In this document: positions 1 to 9,131 of the stretch, in pieces | How positions within the stretch are numbered: the stretch's first letter is position 1 | Layout: each line of letters opens with the position of its first letter | Assembly: GCA_947494925.1 (NCBI GenBank) | Contig: CANLWS010000002.1 | Location: 310,001-374,000, forward strand | Length of the DNA: 64,000 nucleotides | From: an uncultured Alteromonadaceae bacterium | Lineage (GTDB): Bacteria > Pseudomonadota > Gammaproteobacteria > Enterobacterales > Alteromonadaceae | Direction of reading: 5' to 3' | The notes under the pieces: model-generated | What the model saw: the letters and a program-made list of their open reading frames with translations, nothing else | The model's database searches: none | What the model was told of the DNA's origin: nothing | Translations under genes and position numbers: made by a program

Positions 1-233
1 TGACCTAAGCAGAAAGATAGGTACACCCCTTTGAATTTAACATTTTACTCCCTGTATTCATTGTCCCTCTCCCGTTGGTTTCAGAAAAACGCATAACTTA
101 TTGTATTCAGTTCTGAAATCGATTTCCTGGAAGTCTGGTTTTACTCCTCTATCGAAGTCATCGACTCTGCTAGCTGAAACCCAACTATTTCTCAGCAATG
201 CAGCTAGTCGCAAGATAAAAGGATAAAACCAAT
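1..233. other. Intergenic region before the chemoreceptor
   Basis: I see no convincing coding region here. It presumably carries the promoter and leader of the chemoreceptor gene. A purine-rich stretch (AAAAGGATAAAA) lies just before the TTG start and is a plausible ribosome binding site. The window edge hides whatever lies to the left. Confidence 0.5.
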
Positions 234-1901
234 TTGAACGCCCTGGAAAATCTAACTATTAACCAACGCTTAAATCTGGGTTTTGGCATTCTACTTCTAA
301 TGCTAGTTACGCTTACAGTTCTCGGCATCCAAAAAGTTAATAATATTAGTCATGCACTAACTGACCTGACAGACGTCAACTCAGTTAAACAACGTCACGC
401 CATCAATTACCGCGGCAGTGTTCATGACAGAGCAATTGCAGTCAGAGACGTTTCGCTCGCTACCTCACGGAGACAATTGGATAATTTCACTTCAGAAATA
501 AGGGAGCTTGAACAATTCTATGTTGAATCCGAAGACGCTATGCAATCGATGATAAACAGCGGCATTACTTTTACCTCTGATGAATTGGTAATTTTGGATG
601 AAATCCAACAAGTAAAACGGAAAACCTTACCGCTAATTCAAAACATTATTGAATTGAGAAGAGAACAGGAAATTCAACGTGCCAAACAACTCGTAATGGA
701 AAAGGCTCGGCCTGCGTTTATCGAATGGCTAAGAGTGATAAATAAATTTATTGATTACCAGGAACAACAAAATAAGGTCACAACACAATTGGCACGCGGA
801 GTCGCTGATGGCTTCCAGGAATTGATGATTGTGATAACTGCAATCGCAACTATCATCGGTTTCTTTATTGCCAGATTAATTGTAAAAAGTCTGCACAAAT
901 CATTGGGTGGAGAGCTTGCAGTGGCCCAAAACACGCTATCTGAGATAGCGTTAGGAAATTTGGCTATTGAAGTAAGAACTATTCATTCAGGTAGCATGCT
1001 AGGCTCTCTGGCTGGCATGCAACGAACGCTGAGTGAAACCGTATCACGCATATTTACTGCTTCAGAAAAAATGTCATTGCAAACGCGAAGTGTTTCGGAA
1101 AGTTCGCAAACCGCGAACAGTGCAGCAGAAGCTCAAGCACTGCTCACTGAGGAAACAACAAAAAAGCTTGCAGTTATGCAGCAGCAATTAAGCGACGTTG
1201 CTGAAATAGCCAACAAGACCGAAGCAAACTCAATTCAAACCACCGAATATTCTAAAAATGGCCGGGAAGCAACAAGCCGAAGCGCCGACGAAATGGAAAG
1301 GATCGCTGAGACAGTCAATACGACGGTTGAACAAATCAAACAACTGGAATCAACCACAAAAGAGATTGGAAGTATCGTGAATGTTATCAGTAGCATTTCT
1401 GAGCAAACTAACTTATTGGCGCTAAACGCCGCTATTGAAGCGGCCCGGGCTGGTGAATCTGGGCGTGGTTTCGCGGTAGTCGCAGATGAAGTCAGGGAAT
1501 TGGCAAAACGCACGGGCGATGCAACAAATCAAATCGAAACAATTATCTGTGAAGTGCAAAAAGAGACTGCGGCTTCCGTAATCGCAATGGAAAAAACCCA
1601 GCCTTTAGTCGAAAGTGGGCAATCTCTGACGTCCCAGACACATAAACTGTTGGTAAAGATAGAACGTCAGGCACAAGCCTCGTTGACTAATGTGCAACAA
1701 GTATCCTCTGCTACCTCGCAACAGGTAGATACTATTCATGAACTGACGGAAGCTATGGAGGAAATCAGCCAAGGGTCTTCATCTTCCATAGGCGCTTTAC
1801 ATACTAGTCTCAACGCAATATCTGAATTGGACAAGCTGTCGGAAGAATTGAAACAAAGTGTTGGGTTTTTCCAACTTGCTGATAACGCAGCGCGGAACTA
1901 A
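234..1901 (+). CDS. Methyl-accepting chemotaxis protein (transmembrane chemoreceptor)
   Basis: This 555-aa protein has the classic chemoreceptor layout. A short cytoplasmic N-terminus leads to TM1 (about residues 15-34), a helical periplasmic ligand-binding region of about 155 residues that looks like a four-helix bundle, and TM2 (about 195-217). A HAMP linker and a long cytoplasmic coiled-coil signalling domain follow. The hairpin tip that contacts CheA/CheW is clear at about residues 390-427 ([19 protein letters not shown], then [12 protein letters not shown]). There is no NWETF-type C-terminal pentapeptide, so adaptation enzymes are probably recruited another way. The start is TTG, preceded by AAAAGGATAAAA; no better start lies nearby. 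It stands alone, without che genes. Family assignment is certain; the ligand cannot be read from the sequence. Confidence 0.95.
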   Translation: MNALENLTINQRLNLGFGILLLMLVTLTVLGIQKVNNISHALTDLTDVNSVKQRHAINYRGSVHDRAIAVRDVSLATSRRQLDNFTSEIRELEQFYVESEDAMQSMINSGITFTSDELVILDEIQQVKRKTLPLIQNIIELRREQEIQRAKQLVMEKARPAFIEWLRVINKFIDYQEQQNKVTTQLARGVADGFQELMIVITAIATIIGFFIARLIVKSLHKSLGGELAVAQNTLSEIALGNLAIEVRTIHSGSMLGSLAGMQRTLSETVSRIFTASEKMSLQTRSVSESSQTANSAAEAQALLTEETTKKLAVMQQQLSDVAEIANKTEANSIQTTEYSKNGREATSRSADEMERIAETVNTTVEQIKQLESTTKEIGSIVNVISSISEQTNLLALNAAIEAARAGESGRGFAVVADEVRELAKRTGDATNQIETIICEVQKETAASVIAMEKTQPLVESGQSLTSQTHKLLVKIERQAQASLTNVQQVSSATSQQVDTIHELTEAMEEISQGSSSSIGALHTSLNAISELDKLSEELKQSVGFFQLADNAARN

Positions 1902-1957
1902 GTACCAGTGAAAGAACAGCGACTCGACAAACACTCTTAAATAGCGGAGGTTTTATC

Positions 1958-1986
1958 TTGTTTAGCTTCTGTAGTGATGTTAGAAT
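1958..1986 (+). promoter_or_regulatory. Probable sigma-70 promoter of rplY-pth-ychF
   Basis: TTGTTT (1958-1963), a 17-bp spacer and TAGAAT (1981-1986) form a good sigma-70 promoter about 100 bp before rplY. The leader that follows has two small inverted repeats, GTGTC/GACAC near 2008-2029 and GTAG/CTAC around 2033-2057. Autogenous control of L25 synthesis through its mRNA leader is known in E. coli, so these hairpins may be regulatory. That last step is inference. Confidence 0.55.
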
Positions 1987-2084
1987 TCGCCGCCCTTTTT
2001 AGAGGGGTGTCGGTAAAAACACTGACACACAGGTAGGTTCTGGTCGCAAGAATCTACACATTTTAATTTTTTGGAGTTATTTAA

Positions 2085-2732
2085 ATGTCTGAAGCTATAT
2101 TTACTTTGGATGCAGAAGTCCGAACTGACCTGGGGAAAGGTGCGAGCCGCCGCCTACGTCACGCCGACAAAGTTCCTGCAATCCTTTTTGGCGCTGGTAA
2201 AGATCCAGTTGCTCTTACACTTGCTCATAACAAAGTTCTTCAAGCGCAAGAGTTTGAAGCGTTTTATTCTCACGTTCTTACACTGAATATCGGTGGCGAG
2301 AAAGTAGAAGCACTTGTAAAAGACATGCAGCGTCACCCGTTCAAGCCTAAGGTTACTCACCTTGACTTCCAACGCGTTGATGCCAACAAAGCTGTTCACG
2401 TAAACGTTCCATTGCACTTCATCAATGAAGATGCTGCTCCTTCAATCAAATTGAATGGTGGTCACGCAGAACACCAGATGAATGAAGTTGAAATCAGCTG
2501 TCTGCCGGGGATTCTGCCAGAATTCATCGAAGTTGATATGATGGACGTGGAAATTGGTCAAACATTGCACTTGTCTGACATTAAAGTTCCAGAAGGCGTG
2601 ACTTTGCTTGAACTAGCTAAAGGTGAAGACCACGACCAAGCAGTTGTAACAGTTAAGACAGCGAAAGGCGCAAGCGCTGATGCTGACGAAGCTGATTCAG
2701 CTGAAGGTGAAGAAGAAGCACCTGCGGAATAA
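2085..2732 (+). CDS. rplY: 50S ribosomal protein L25 (Ctc/TL5-type, two-domain)
   Basis: L25 binds 5S rRNA in the large ribosomal subunit. The first 90 or so residues match the L25 fold (opening [20 protein letters not shown], then [15 protein letters not shown]). The protein continues with the TL5/Ctc C-terminal beta domain and ends in a very acidic tail (about residues 195-215). At 215 residues it is the long Ctc type, more than twice the 94-residue E. coli protein. The ATG start is preceded by TTTTGGAGTT, a good ribosome binding site. It leads a likely operon with pth, 4 bp downstream. Confidence 0.97.
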   Translation: MSEAIFTLDAEVRTDLGKGASRRLRHADKVPAILFGAGKDPVALTLAHNKVLQAQEFEAFYSHVLTLNIGGEKVEALVKDMQRHPFKPKVTHLDFQRVDANKAVHVNVPLHFINEDAAPSIKLNGGHAEHQMNEVEISCLPGILPEFIEVDMMDVEIGQTLHLSDIKVPEGVTLLELAKGEDHDQAVVTVKTAKGASADADEADSAEGEEEAPAE

Positions 2733-2736
2733 GTGA

Positions 2737-3321
2737 TTGACTGATATTCAGCTAATCGTGGGCCTGGGTAATCCAGGCCCTGAATATCAACATACCCGCC
2801 ACAATGCTGGAGCCTGGTTTGTAGAAGGTCTGGCAAAAATTCTCAACTGCCCTCTCAAACTGGAAAACAAATTCTTTGGTTTTACTGGCCGTGTCTCCAT
2901 ACAAGGTCAGGATGTCAGACTACTTATTCCCACCACTTATATGAATAATAGTGGCAAGTCAGTTGCTGCGTTAGCCAATTTTTATCAAATACCGCTAGAA
3001 TCCATCTTGGTTGCCTATGATGAACTGGATTTACCCCCAGGCGTGGCTAAATTCAAAATGGGTGGCAGTGCTAGTCAGAATGGCATCAGAGATATAGTTA
3101 GCAAGTTTGCTAACGACAAGAATTTTTTGCGTTTGAGGATCGGTATCGGACACCCGGGCGACAAAAGTCGTGTAACGGGACACGTGCTTGGCAAGGCTCC
3201 TCAAAACGAACAACAACAAATGGATGCTGCGATTGACGAAGCTCAGCGTTGTATTGATATTTTGATCAAAGATGACGTTAAAAAAGCAATGAATCGTCTG
3301 CATTCGTTTAAAGCAGAATAA
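2737..3321 (+). CDS. pth: Peptidyl-tRNA hydrolase
   Basis: Pth releases tRNA from peptidyl-tRNAs dropped by stalled ribosomes. The 194-aa protein has the family's normal size and signature, [17 protein letters not shown], with catalytic His22. The conserved Asp lies in YDELDLPPG, and the [12 protein letters not shown] segment corresponds to the GGxxGHNGLRSI motif. It starts with TTG only 4 bp after the rplY stop, so translation is probably coupled. The gene order rplY-pth-ychF is common in gammaproteobacteria and supports the call. Confidence 0.97.
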   Translation: MTDIQLIVGLGNPGPEYQHTRHNAGAWFVEGLAKILNCPLKLENKFFGFTGRVSIQGQDVRLLIPTTYMNNSGKSVAALANFYQIPLESILVAYDELDLPPGVAKFKMGGSASQNGIRDIVSKFANDKNFLRLRIGIGHPGDKSRVTGHVLGKAPQNEQQQMDAAIDEAQRCIDILIKDDVKKAMNRLHSFKAE

Positions 3322-3365
3322 ACGCCTGGCGAGTCCGGCAACAACCCTTATCAGAGGAACAATTC

Positions 3366-4457
3366 ATGGGATTTAAATGCGGCATTGTAGGTTTGCCCAA
3401 TGTAGGTAAATCAACTCTTTTTAATGCATTGACAAAAGCTGGCATCGAAGCGGCCAATTTTCCTTTTTGTACAATTGAACCTAATACCGGTGTTGTACCT
3501 GTTCCTGATGAACGTCTGGACAAGCTGGCCTCTATCGTCAACCCTCAGCGGGTAATTCCAACCACAATGGAATTTGTTGATATCGCGGGATTGGTGGAAG
3601 GCGCGTCCAAAGGTGAAGGTCTAGGCAACAAATTTCTGGCCAACATTCGTGAAACAGATGCCATTGGCCATGTTGTACGTTGTTTTGACAACGACAATAT
3701 CGTGCATGTTGCTGGCAAGGTAAGTCCTCAGGACGATATCGACATCATTAATACGGAACTCGCTCTATCAGATCTCGAAACCACTGAAAAAGCCTTGATT
3801 CGTGTTGGTAAAAAAGCCAAAGGTGGTGACGCTGACGCCAAGTTCGAATTAAAAGTACTGGAAAAAATCAAACCTCATCTAGATGAAGGTAAACTGCTAC
3901 GTGCCTTGGATCTTGAAAAAGAAGAACTGGCCGCTATCAGTTACATGAACATGTTGACGCTTAAACCCACCATGTATGTTGCTAATGTCAATGATGATGG
4001 TTTCGAGAACAACCCTTACCTGGATAAGGTGAAAGAAATTGCGGCAACCGAAAATGCTGTGGTTGTAGCGGTATGCGCAGAAATCGAATCTGAAATAGCA
4101 GAATTAGATGACGATGAACGGGATGAATTCATGCAGGACATGGGCCTTGAAGAACCTGGCCTTAATCGGGTAATTCGTGCTGGCTACAATCTGCTGACTT
4201 TACAGACCTACTTCACAGCCGGCGTCAAAGAAGTCAGAGCATGGACTTATCCGGAAGGTTCGACTGCACCACAGGCTGCAGGGAAAATCCACACAGATTT
4301 TGAGAAAGGCTTTATTCGCGCAGAAATAGTTGGCTACGATCATTTTGTCGAATTTAATGGCGAGCAAGGTGCTAAAGATGCCGGTAAATGGCGTCTTGAA
4401 GGGAAAGATTATATTGTTAAAGATGGCGACGTGATCCACTTCAGATTTAACGTCTGA
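3366..4457 (+). CDS. ychF: Redox-regulated ATPase/GTPase YchF (Obg family)
   Basis: YchF is a conserved Obg-like nucleotidase that binds ribosomes and preferentially hydrolyses ATP. It has been linked to oxidative stress responses. The 363-aa protein shows the P-loop [14 protein letters not shown] at residues 9-22, the switch region [10 protein letters not shown], the [18 protein letters not shown]3 motif, a helical insertion, and a C-terminal TGS domain ([20 protein letters not shown]). ATG follows a clear AGAGGAAC ribosome binding site. It is the last gene of the rplY-pth-ychF group and is followed by a strong terminator. Confidence 0.97.
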   Translation: MGFKCGIVGLPNVGKSTLFNALTKAGIEAANFPFCTIEPNTGVVPVPDERLDKLASIVNPQRVIPTTMEFVDIAGLVEGASKGEGLGNKFLANIRETDAIGHVVRCFDNDNIVHVAGKVSPQDDIDIINTELALSDLETTEKALIRVGKKAKGGDADAKFELKVLEKIKPHLDEGKLLRALDLEKEELAAISYMNMLTLKPTMYVANVNDDGFENNPYLDKVKEIAATENAVVVAVCAEIESEIAELDDDERDEFMQDMGLEEPGLNRVIRAGYNLLTLQTYFTAGVKEVRAWTYPEGSTAPQAAGKIHTDFEKGFIRAEIVGYDHFVEFNGEQGAKDAGKWRLEGKDYIVKDGDVIHFRFNV

Positions 4458-4480
4458 CCACATCGTTTTCACAATTATTG

Positions 4481-4507
4481 AAAAGCCCGCTAAATTGCGG
4501 GCTTTTT
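4481..4507 (+). terminator. Rho-independent terminator after ychF
   Basis: AAAGCCCGC, a 6-nt loop and GCGGGCTTT followed by a T-rich tail. It lies 24 bp after the ychF stop. It also insulates the converging minus-strand glycosyltransferase gene. Confidence 0.9.
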
Positions 4508-4570
4508 AATATATTAACTCTTTTAAATGTTTGTCCTACTGCAAAGCAACCTCGCACAAATCGCTATGAC

Positions 4571-5737
4571 TCAGCCAAGCTTTGATTCTATAAAAGATCT
4601 CAGACAGGTTTTTAATAATTTTTCAGAGCTTTTAGCTAAATGTGCGGACGGCAAGACTGTGTGCTCTTCTGACAGGTATTGCCGAGCAACACTGAGTAAC
4701 AGGTCTGGTGAGCTAGCCAGAGGTAGTTTTAATGCAAGTGCCTGCTTCTCAAGCCGATACGCCAGGAGATTTTGCTCAACATGTCTTGGCATGACCATGA
4801 GTCTTTTATCAGCCATCAAGGCTTGGGTAACAGTACCGATCCCTCCATGACAAATCACGCCTTCACAATGGTGCATGGCCTTAACAATGTTGACTGGCTT
4901 ATCACTAAGGTGGATATCATTGGATTTTAATGACTTTATGTGGGCTAGTTCCAATCCAGAAACATACCCAAACAATGTGAAGGTTTGGCTCAAAATACGG
5001 AGCTTATTTAACAAATCTGGTGTGTCCTTTTCCAAATATATAAAAAGCTTTTTTTTGCCAAACAATACGTTTATGGACAAATCACTTGCACCTTGCACAT
5101 TAGAAAGCAAGGGCAAATACTGAATGCTCGAATCTGGTCGAACGTAGTGGTCTAAGGCCGGATGTACCAGTATTAAAGAGCTGTCAGGATCAAATAATTG
5201 CTGGAAATTCAGATTACCAACGCGCCTGGTGCCAATCACTTTCGACAACACAGTATTTAGCTTCTCATCCCACTTCTTGAGTTCTTTATTTTTGATTTTT
5301 GATTCTGGCAATAACGACGGGAAAGGAATTGAGGCAGGTGGAATTTCGAATCCATTTCCAAACTGAAAATAAGGGATACTTGATAAACATGCAGCCATTG
5401 CAGCAGTTGGTGCGTGGTCAATAAAAACCATATCCGCACCAGTTTGTTTAAACAATGTTTGCCATTCACTAACAAGTGGTTTGGCAACGTCATGGTCGTG
5501 CCAACCACTTCGCCAAAGTATGTGCGAAAAATTTGGCGAAACTTCTTTTATATCAAGATTGTAAAATGGCGCCTGATATACCGTTTGATCAGATTCAACA
5601 AGGTGGCGTGCTTTATCTGGATAGCGGAGGGCAAAACTTACATTAAGTTCCCAGTCCAGAAGAGATAGCACACTTTTCATTCGGGTCACGTGCCCAAGCC
5701 CCGCCCCCATCTCCCAGCAGTAAAGTATGTTTTTCAC
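4571..5737 (-). CDS. GT-B-fold glycosyltransferase (UDP-glycosyltransferase-like)
   Basis: This 388-aa protein resembles GT-B glycosyltransferases of the MurG/UGT type. The N-terminus carries the glycine-rich acceptor-domain motif GAGLGHVTRMKSVLS at about residues 11-25. The C-terminal half has the nucleotide-sugar-binding signature, ICHGGIGTVTQALMADKRL followed by MPRHVEQNLLAYRL. No signal peptide or membrane helix is evident, so it should act in the cytoplasm. It starts with GTG 10 bp after the preceding gene's stop, so the two are probably co-transcribed. Substrate and acceptor cannot be inferred, but neighbours encoding exported envelope proteins hint at an envelope or exopolysaccharide role. 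Confidence 0.75.
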   Translation of the reverse strand: MKNILYCWEMGAGLGHVTRMKSVLSLLDWELNVSFALRYPDKARHLVESDQTVYQAPFYNLDIKEVSPNFSHILWRSGWHDHDVAKPLVSEWQTLFKQTGADMVFIDHAPTAAMAACLSSIPYFQFGNGFEIPPASIPFPSLLPESKIKNKELKKWDEKLNTVLSKVIGTRRVGNLNFQQLFDPDSSLILVHPALDHYVRPDSSIQYLPLLSNVQGASDLSINVLFGKKKLFIYLEKDTPDLLNKLRILSQTFTLFGYVSGLELAHIKSLKSNDIHLSDKPVNIVKAMHHCEGVICHGGIGTVTQALMADKRLMVMPRHVEQNLLAYRLEKQALALKLPLASSPDLLLSVARQYLSEEHTVLPSAHLAKSSEKLLKTCLRSFIESKLG

Positions 5738-5747
5738 TAACGGCAGT

Positions 5748-6347
5748 CTATTTTCTGCTCTTAAGAAACAAACTTGACAGGGTATACTGATCCGGAATGC
5801 CGGTCACTGTCATACCGTGTTTTTCCTGATATTGAGAGAATACCGCGACATCTTTGCTGTCGTATTTTGTGCCGTCTACATCTCCATGGTAATACCCCAG
5901 CACTTTCAATCTGTCCTTTGCCCTTTGCAAAATCTCCTGATAATAATAAGAGGTGTTGCCATTTACCTCAATTTTTACGAGTTGAGACTCAGTTGGCAAT
6001 CGAATCGGAAAAAATGATTTGATCAAACTGTTCACTGCATCCAGGTATTTGATATCAGGGTTAGATTTACAATGGCGTTGTAAAAGGATCAGCAACAGCT
6101 CCGTCGTTTGCCAGGGCGAGATATCGTAATTGTTTGGTTGAAATTGGTTGTAAGAGGTCAAGTAACCTTCTAGCCAACCGCCAAACAGAAGGTAATCATT
6201 TCCCTTATTTTCAGCACTTTGCAAAAAACTAGAACATACTTTACGCCCTGCGCCTTTGGCTGCAAATTTTGCTCCCTCATCTGCTGCCAAAACAGTTGGT
6301 AGCGGTAAAACGGATAACACTAAAATGATTAAAAAACTGAATTTCAT
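5748..6347 (-). CDS. Exported protein with C-terminal peptidoglycan-binding-like domain
   Basis: From the ATG at 6347 this is a 199-aa protein with a clear signal peptide (MKFSFLIILVLSVLPLPTVLA). The middle is uncharacterised. The last 65 or so residues (RAKDRLKVLGYYHGDVDG, then FSQYQEKHGMTVTGIPD) resemble the PG_binding_1 repeat, which contacts peptidoglycan. A longer GTG-initiated frame from 6380 is possible, but that start lies inside the upstream gene's terminator hairpin. The ATG is preceded by TTGGAAAAAAT, so I prefer it. It is followed at 10 bp by the glycosyltransferase gene. Role unknown. Confidence 0.7.
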   Translation of the reverse strand: MKFSFLIILVLSVLPLPTVLAADEGAKFAAKGAGRKVCSSFLQSAENKGNDYLLFGGWLEGYLTSYNQFQPNNYDISPWQTTELLLILLQRHCKSNPDIKYLDAVNSLIKSFFPIRLPTESQLVKIEVNGNTSYYYQEILQRAKDRLKVLGYYHGDVDGTKYDSKDVAVFSQYQEKHGMTVTGIPDQYTLSSLFLKSRK

Positions 6348-6356
6348 ATTTTTTCC

Positions 6357-6387
6357 AAAAAAAAACCTAAGCGAAGACACTTAGGCT
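6357..6387 (-). terminator. Rho-independent terminator after the PEP-CTERM gene
   Basis: Read on the minus strand: CCTAAG, an 8-nt TGTCTTCG loop region, CTTAGG, then nine T. It lies between the choice-of-anchor gene (ends 6406) and the next ATG (6347), so the downstream pair depends on read-through or a weak local promoter. Confidence 0.85.
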
Positions 6388-6405
6388 TTTATACATCAAG
6401 TGCAA

Positions 6406-7818
6406 TTATTTAGAAAATCTTCTTCTTGAAAACCCTAATCCAGCTAATCCCAGACCTAAGATCAATGCTGTACCAGGCTCTGGAATATCGGTGCTATCCG
6501 GAACAAATACGGTAATAGGAGACTGCACTACGTCAAATTGACCGCCTTGAGCAAAAGAAACGCCAGTTACAAATGCAGCAGCATTTGTCGGATCAAGCCC
6601 CAAATCCAGGTTGATGCCTGTAATGCTGAATTCAGTGATGCCGCTGAAACCATTCCCTAGGAAATCGTATGTGTCACCGGCGTCCAAAAACACCTGTTGC
6701 AGCACTGCTCCAAACATAAATTCAAGTTGGTAACCATCCGGGTCATTTACGCTAGCCAGAGAAGGCGCGCTCACCGATGCAAATTCACCATTTGTTGTAT
6801 AGGTGTAACCTGTGGCGATATCCGGATCGAACCAGATCGTCTCGAATGCTTCGACTTCAGGTAATTCAAAAACGAAATCCCCATCTTCATTAGTCGGGTT
6901 GCTAGGATCCGGCAAAATTGGAATGAATTCTGACTCACCGACTTCACCAAAGCTACTTAAGAAAATAGTGGTGTCTAATATATTGTCTGCAGCATCAGCA
7001 AGAATTAACGTGAACGTATTTTCACCAGGCAGAACTGGCGCATCAAAACGCAGCAGAGGATTGCCATTCGGCGCAAGTACACCGTCAAGTTCAGTTCCGG
7101 CGATATTCGTCATATCTGGGTGATTAATATTGATCGGTAGTAATGGGTCAACGCCTGGAGTAGACCCTGTTGGCAAGGCACCTGCAATATTTTCACCATT
7201 GACGAACATACCAAACCCATCAATAAATGAGTCGCCTACAAATTCAGGAAACTCTTCTGAGCCAAACACTGCAAAGAATGCTATGGTTGTTGGTTCTGTA
7301 CCGTCTACAGTGAAAGTAATATTTAACTCAACGGGATCAAAATGCTGCGACTGACCAGTTAGGTCATCCAGTAAATCATTTTGTTCAGCGGTTGCCTGCA
7401 TCCCAAAATCAGTGGAATTTCCGGATTCATTATTGGGGCCATCTCCATAATCCGTTACGTTGCCCGTACTTAATACTATACCGCCCTGCGCGGGTATCCC
7501 ATAAGTACCGGAAGCATTGGTAAACAAACCAAATTGGCCAAGAGGCTCATCTCCAACCAGTGCAAGAGGGGCAACTAAATCTGATACTGCAGATAAGTCA
7601 AAACCTTCCCCCCCATATCCTCCATATCCTTCAACCCCACCAGAGAGTGATGCAGAATTAATGGTAATACCCGACCCATTGACGAGGAGCGCACTAGCAA
7701 TGCCGTCTGCGTCTACCTGATCATCAATGACTATTGCAGATACAATAGGTGCATTCAGTAACAAGGCTACTGTCGTTGCGATGAGTGATGAATTGATTGC
7801 TTTTTTTCTTATAACCAT
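6406..7818 (-). CDS. PEP-CTERM protein with choice-of-anchor L domain
   Basis: This 470-aa exported protein has an N-terminal signal peptide (about residues 1-28, hydrophobic SSLIATTVALLLNAPIVSA). The large acidic, Asn/Asp/Gly-rich body resembles choice-of-anchor L domains (FFAVFGSEEFPEFVGDSFID and similar). It ends with a PEP-CTERM sorting signal: IPEPGTALILGLGLAGLGFS followed by RRRFSK. Such signals are recognised and cut by an exosortase at the inner membrane, and the proteins are typically linked to exopolysaccharide or biofilm. No exosortase gene is in this window. ATG is preceded by GAAGGA at good spacing. Binding target unknown. Confidence 0.88.
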   Translation of the reverse strand: MVIRKKAINSSLIATTVALLLNAPIVSAIVIDDQVDADGIASALLVNGSGITINSASLSGGVEGYGGYGGEGFDLSAVSDLVAPLALVGDEPLGQFGLFTNASGTYGIPAQGGIVLSTGNVTDYGDGPNNESGNSTDFGMQATAEQNDLLDDLTGQSQHFDPVELNITFTVDGTEPTTIAFFAVFGSEEFPEFVGDSFIDGFGMFVNGENIAGALPTGSTPGVDPLLPININHPDMTNIAGTELDGVLAPNGNPLLRFDAPVLPGENTFTLILADAADNILDTTIFLSSFGEVGESEFIPILPDPSNPTNEDGDFVFELPEVEAFETIWFDPDIATGYTYTTNGEFASVSAPSLASVNDPDGYQLEFMFGAVLQQVFLDAGDTYDFLGNGFSGITEFSITGINLDLGLDPTNAAAFVTGVSFAQGGQFDVVQSPITVFVPDSTDIPEPGTALILGLGLAGLGFSRRRFSK

Positions 7819-8114
7819 AGTGTTCCTTCGCTATTATGTAATTGCCTGCCATGAACTACGTAGCAGTGGGTTATTGTTGCTGACCAAATCAAAAAAGCAA
7901 AATTTATACCACCAAAAAAAACAACCTAAAATACTGATATTTAAACACTTTTCATTTGTGAATTTAATTTACCTGTACAAGTTGTTAAATTTATCGACAC
8001 TTTTTTACAGCTGGTGCAAAAATGCATGCAGTTGTTGCAAAGAAAATGGCTTCCGTTCCGGTCTACCAAACCATAGATTTCCCATGAGTTTACTTTTTCA
8101 GAAACACGTCATAC
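7819..8114. other. Divergent intergenic region
   Basis: About 296 AT-rich bases between the minus-strand PEP-CTERM gene and the plus-strand unknown gene at 8115. It should contain both promoters. I found no good sigma-54 (-24/-12) element, which controls some PEP-CTERM genes elsewhere, and no RNA gene. Confidence 0.4.
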
Positions 8115-9119
8115 ATGAGAGAAAAAATTAATTTGTTAGCCGGCGAGGTTCCAATTGAAAATGCGCCTTTGGTGCCAATATCCCAGCAGGAAAATTGCAT
8201 TCCACAGCACTACTTGAAATTTGAGCATAGGTTAGAGACAGTTGAACAACTGATTTTGGATATCAGCTTCTCCGATCGTTTTCCTATTTTTGTCGGGGAA
8301 GAAAACGGACAGCTATATCTACAAGTTGGAATTATCGGTATAGACAATTACCTGCCCGCGTCATCGCAAAACAAAGACAAAATAGTGTTTGGAAGGAAGT
8401 GGCGTGTGGAGCCCCAACTGCCAACATCTGAAATAATTCAGACTGCATTTCTGGCTCTACAAAAAGCCAGAGAACACGAAATAAGAGAATTGTTCAAAAT
8501 CAATCAACATGACTGCGTCACTACCCCCTTTAACAATCATCATGACTTACCATTAATGGCGCAAAGCCGCGATTGGATGCGTCCCAGGCTGAGTTCTAAT
8601 CCTGAGAGTCCCGGTATTGCTGATGTTGAAGGCTGGTTAGCCTGCATACGCTATGATCATGCCAGGCTTGAGTTATCGAAATTTGAAAAAATTAGTGAAA
8701 ATATCTGGTTGATTGGCTTGAACATCATACCAAACGAAGCCACTACGTTGCCCGAGCTTGTTTATTCAGAAGAAATGATTGTTGTTAAAGAACTGAGTCA
8801 AAACGTGCTGTACCTCACAGCGATGGACCGACTTCTGGCTATGAGCAACGAATATGTTGAAGAACATTTTTCTTTTAAGGGCTTTAATCGCTTTAGCAGA
8901 CAGCACTCTGTCTTAGCTATTGGTCAATTATCTGCCAAAACCCGAAGCAGAGAAGCAAATAAAGTGAGAGACAAATTCAGCGAAGTGTTCTCTGAGGTAA
9001 ACTATGAAGTTGATAAGAGTAGAGTACCCCAACTAACAGATAGCCCTTTGAGTCGTAAAATTACTCAACAATTGGCGTCGCTCAATGTTGAACTGACGCC
9101 TGTAAAAAGATACGGCTAA
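8115..9119 (+). CDS. Conserved-looking protein of unknown function
   Basis: This is a 334-aa soluble-looking protein that I do not recognise. No signal peptide or membrane helix is visible. It contains a block with HEIRELFKINQ and a His/Asn stretch (NNHHDLPLMAQSRDWMRPRL) in the first half. A charged C-terminal part (SAKTRSREANKVRDKFSEVF) may be helical. Amino-acid usage is normal for a real coding region and the reading frame is long and unopposed. The ATG lacks a strong ribosome binding site. It faces the convergent LysR gene, with stops 12 bp apart. Confidence 0.75.
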   Translation: MREKINLLAGEVPIENAPLVPISQQENCIPQHYLKFEHRLETVEQLILDISFSDRFPIFVGEENGQLYLQVGIIGIDNYLPASSQNKDKIVFGRKWRVEPQLPTSEIIQTAFLALQKAREHEIRELFKINQHDCVTTPFNNHHDLPLMAQSRDWMRPRLSSNPESPGIADVEGWLACIRYDHARLELSKFEKISENIWLIGLNIIPNEATTLPELVYSEEMIVVKELSQNVLYLTAMDRLLAMSNEYVEEHFSFKGFNRFSRQHSVLAIGQLSAKTRSREANKVRDKFSEVFSEVNYEVDKSRVPQLTDSPLSRKITQQLASLNVELTPVKRYG

Positions 9120-9131
9120 TCGCTAACCAAG

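Noticed and set aside
4527-4850. Plus-strand frame opposite the end of the glycosyltransferase gene
   Set aside because: It lies antisense to a recognisable GT-B C-terminal motif, without ribosome binding site or domain.
6348-6380. GTG start at 6380 for the peptidoglycan-binding-like protein
   Set aside because: It lies within the upstream terminator hairpin; ATG 6347 has a better ribosome binding site and begins a signal peptide.
7819-7860. Sigma-54 promoter before the PEP-CTERM gene
   Set aside because: TGGCAG is present on the minus strand, but the GC of the -12 box is missing at the required spacing.
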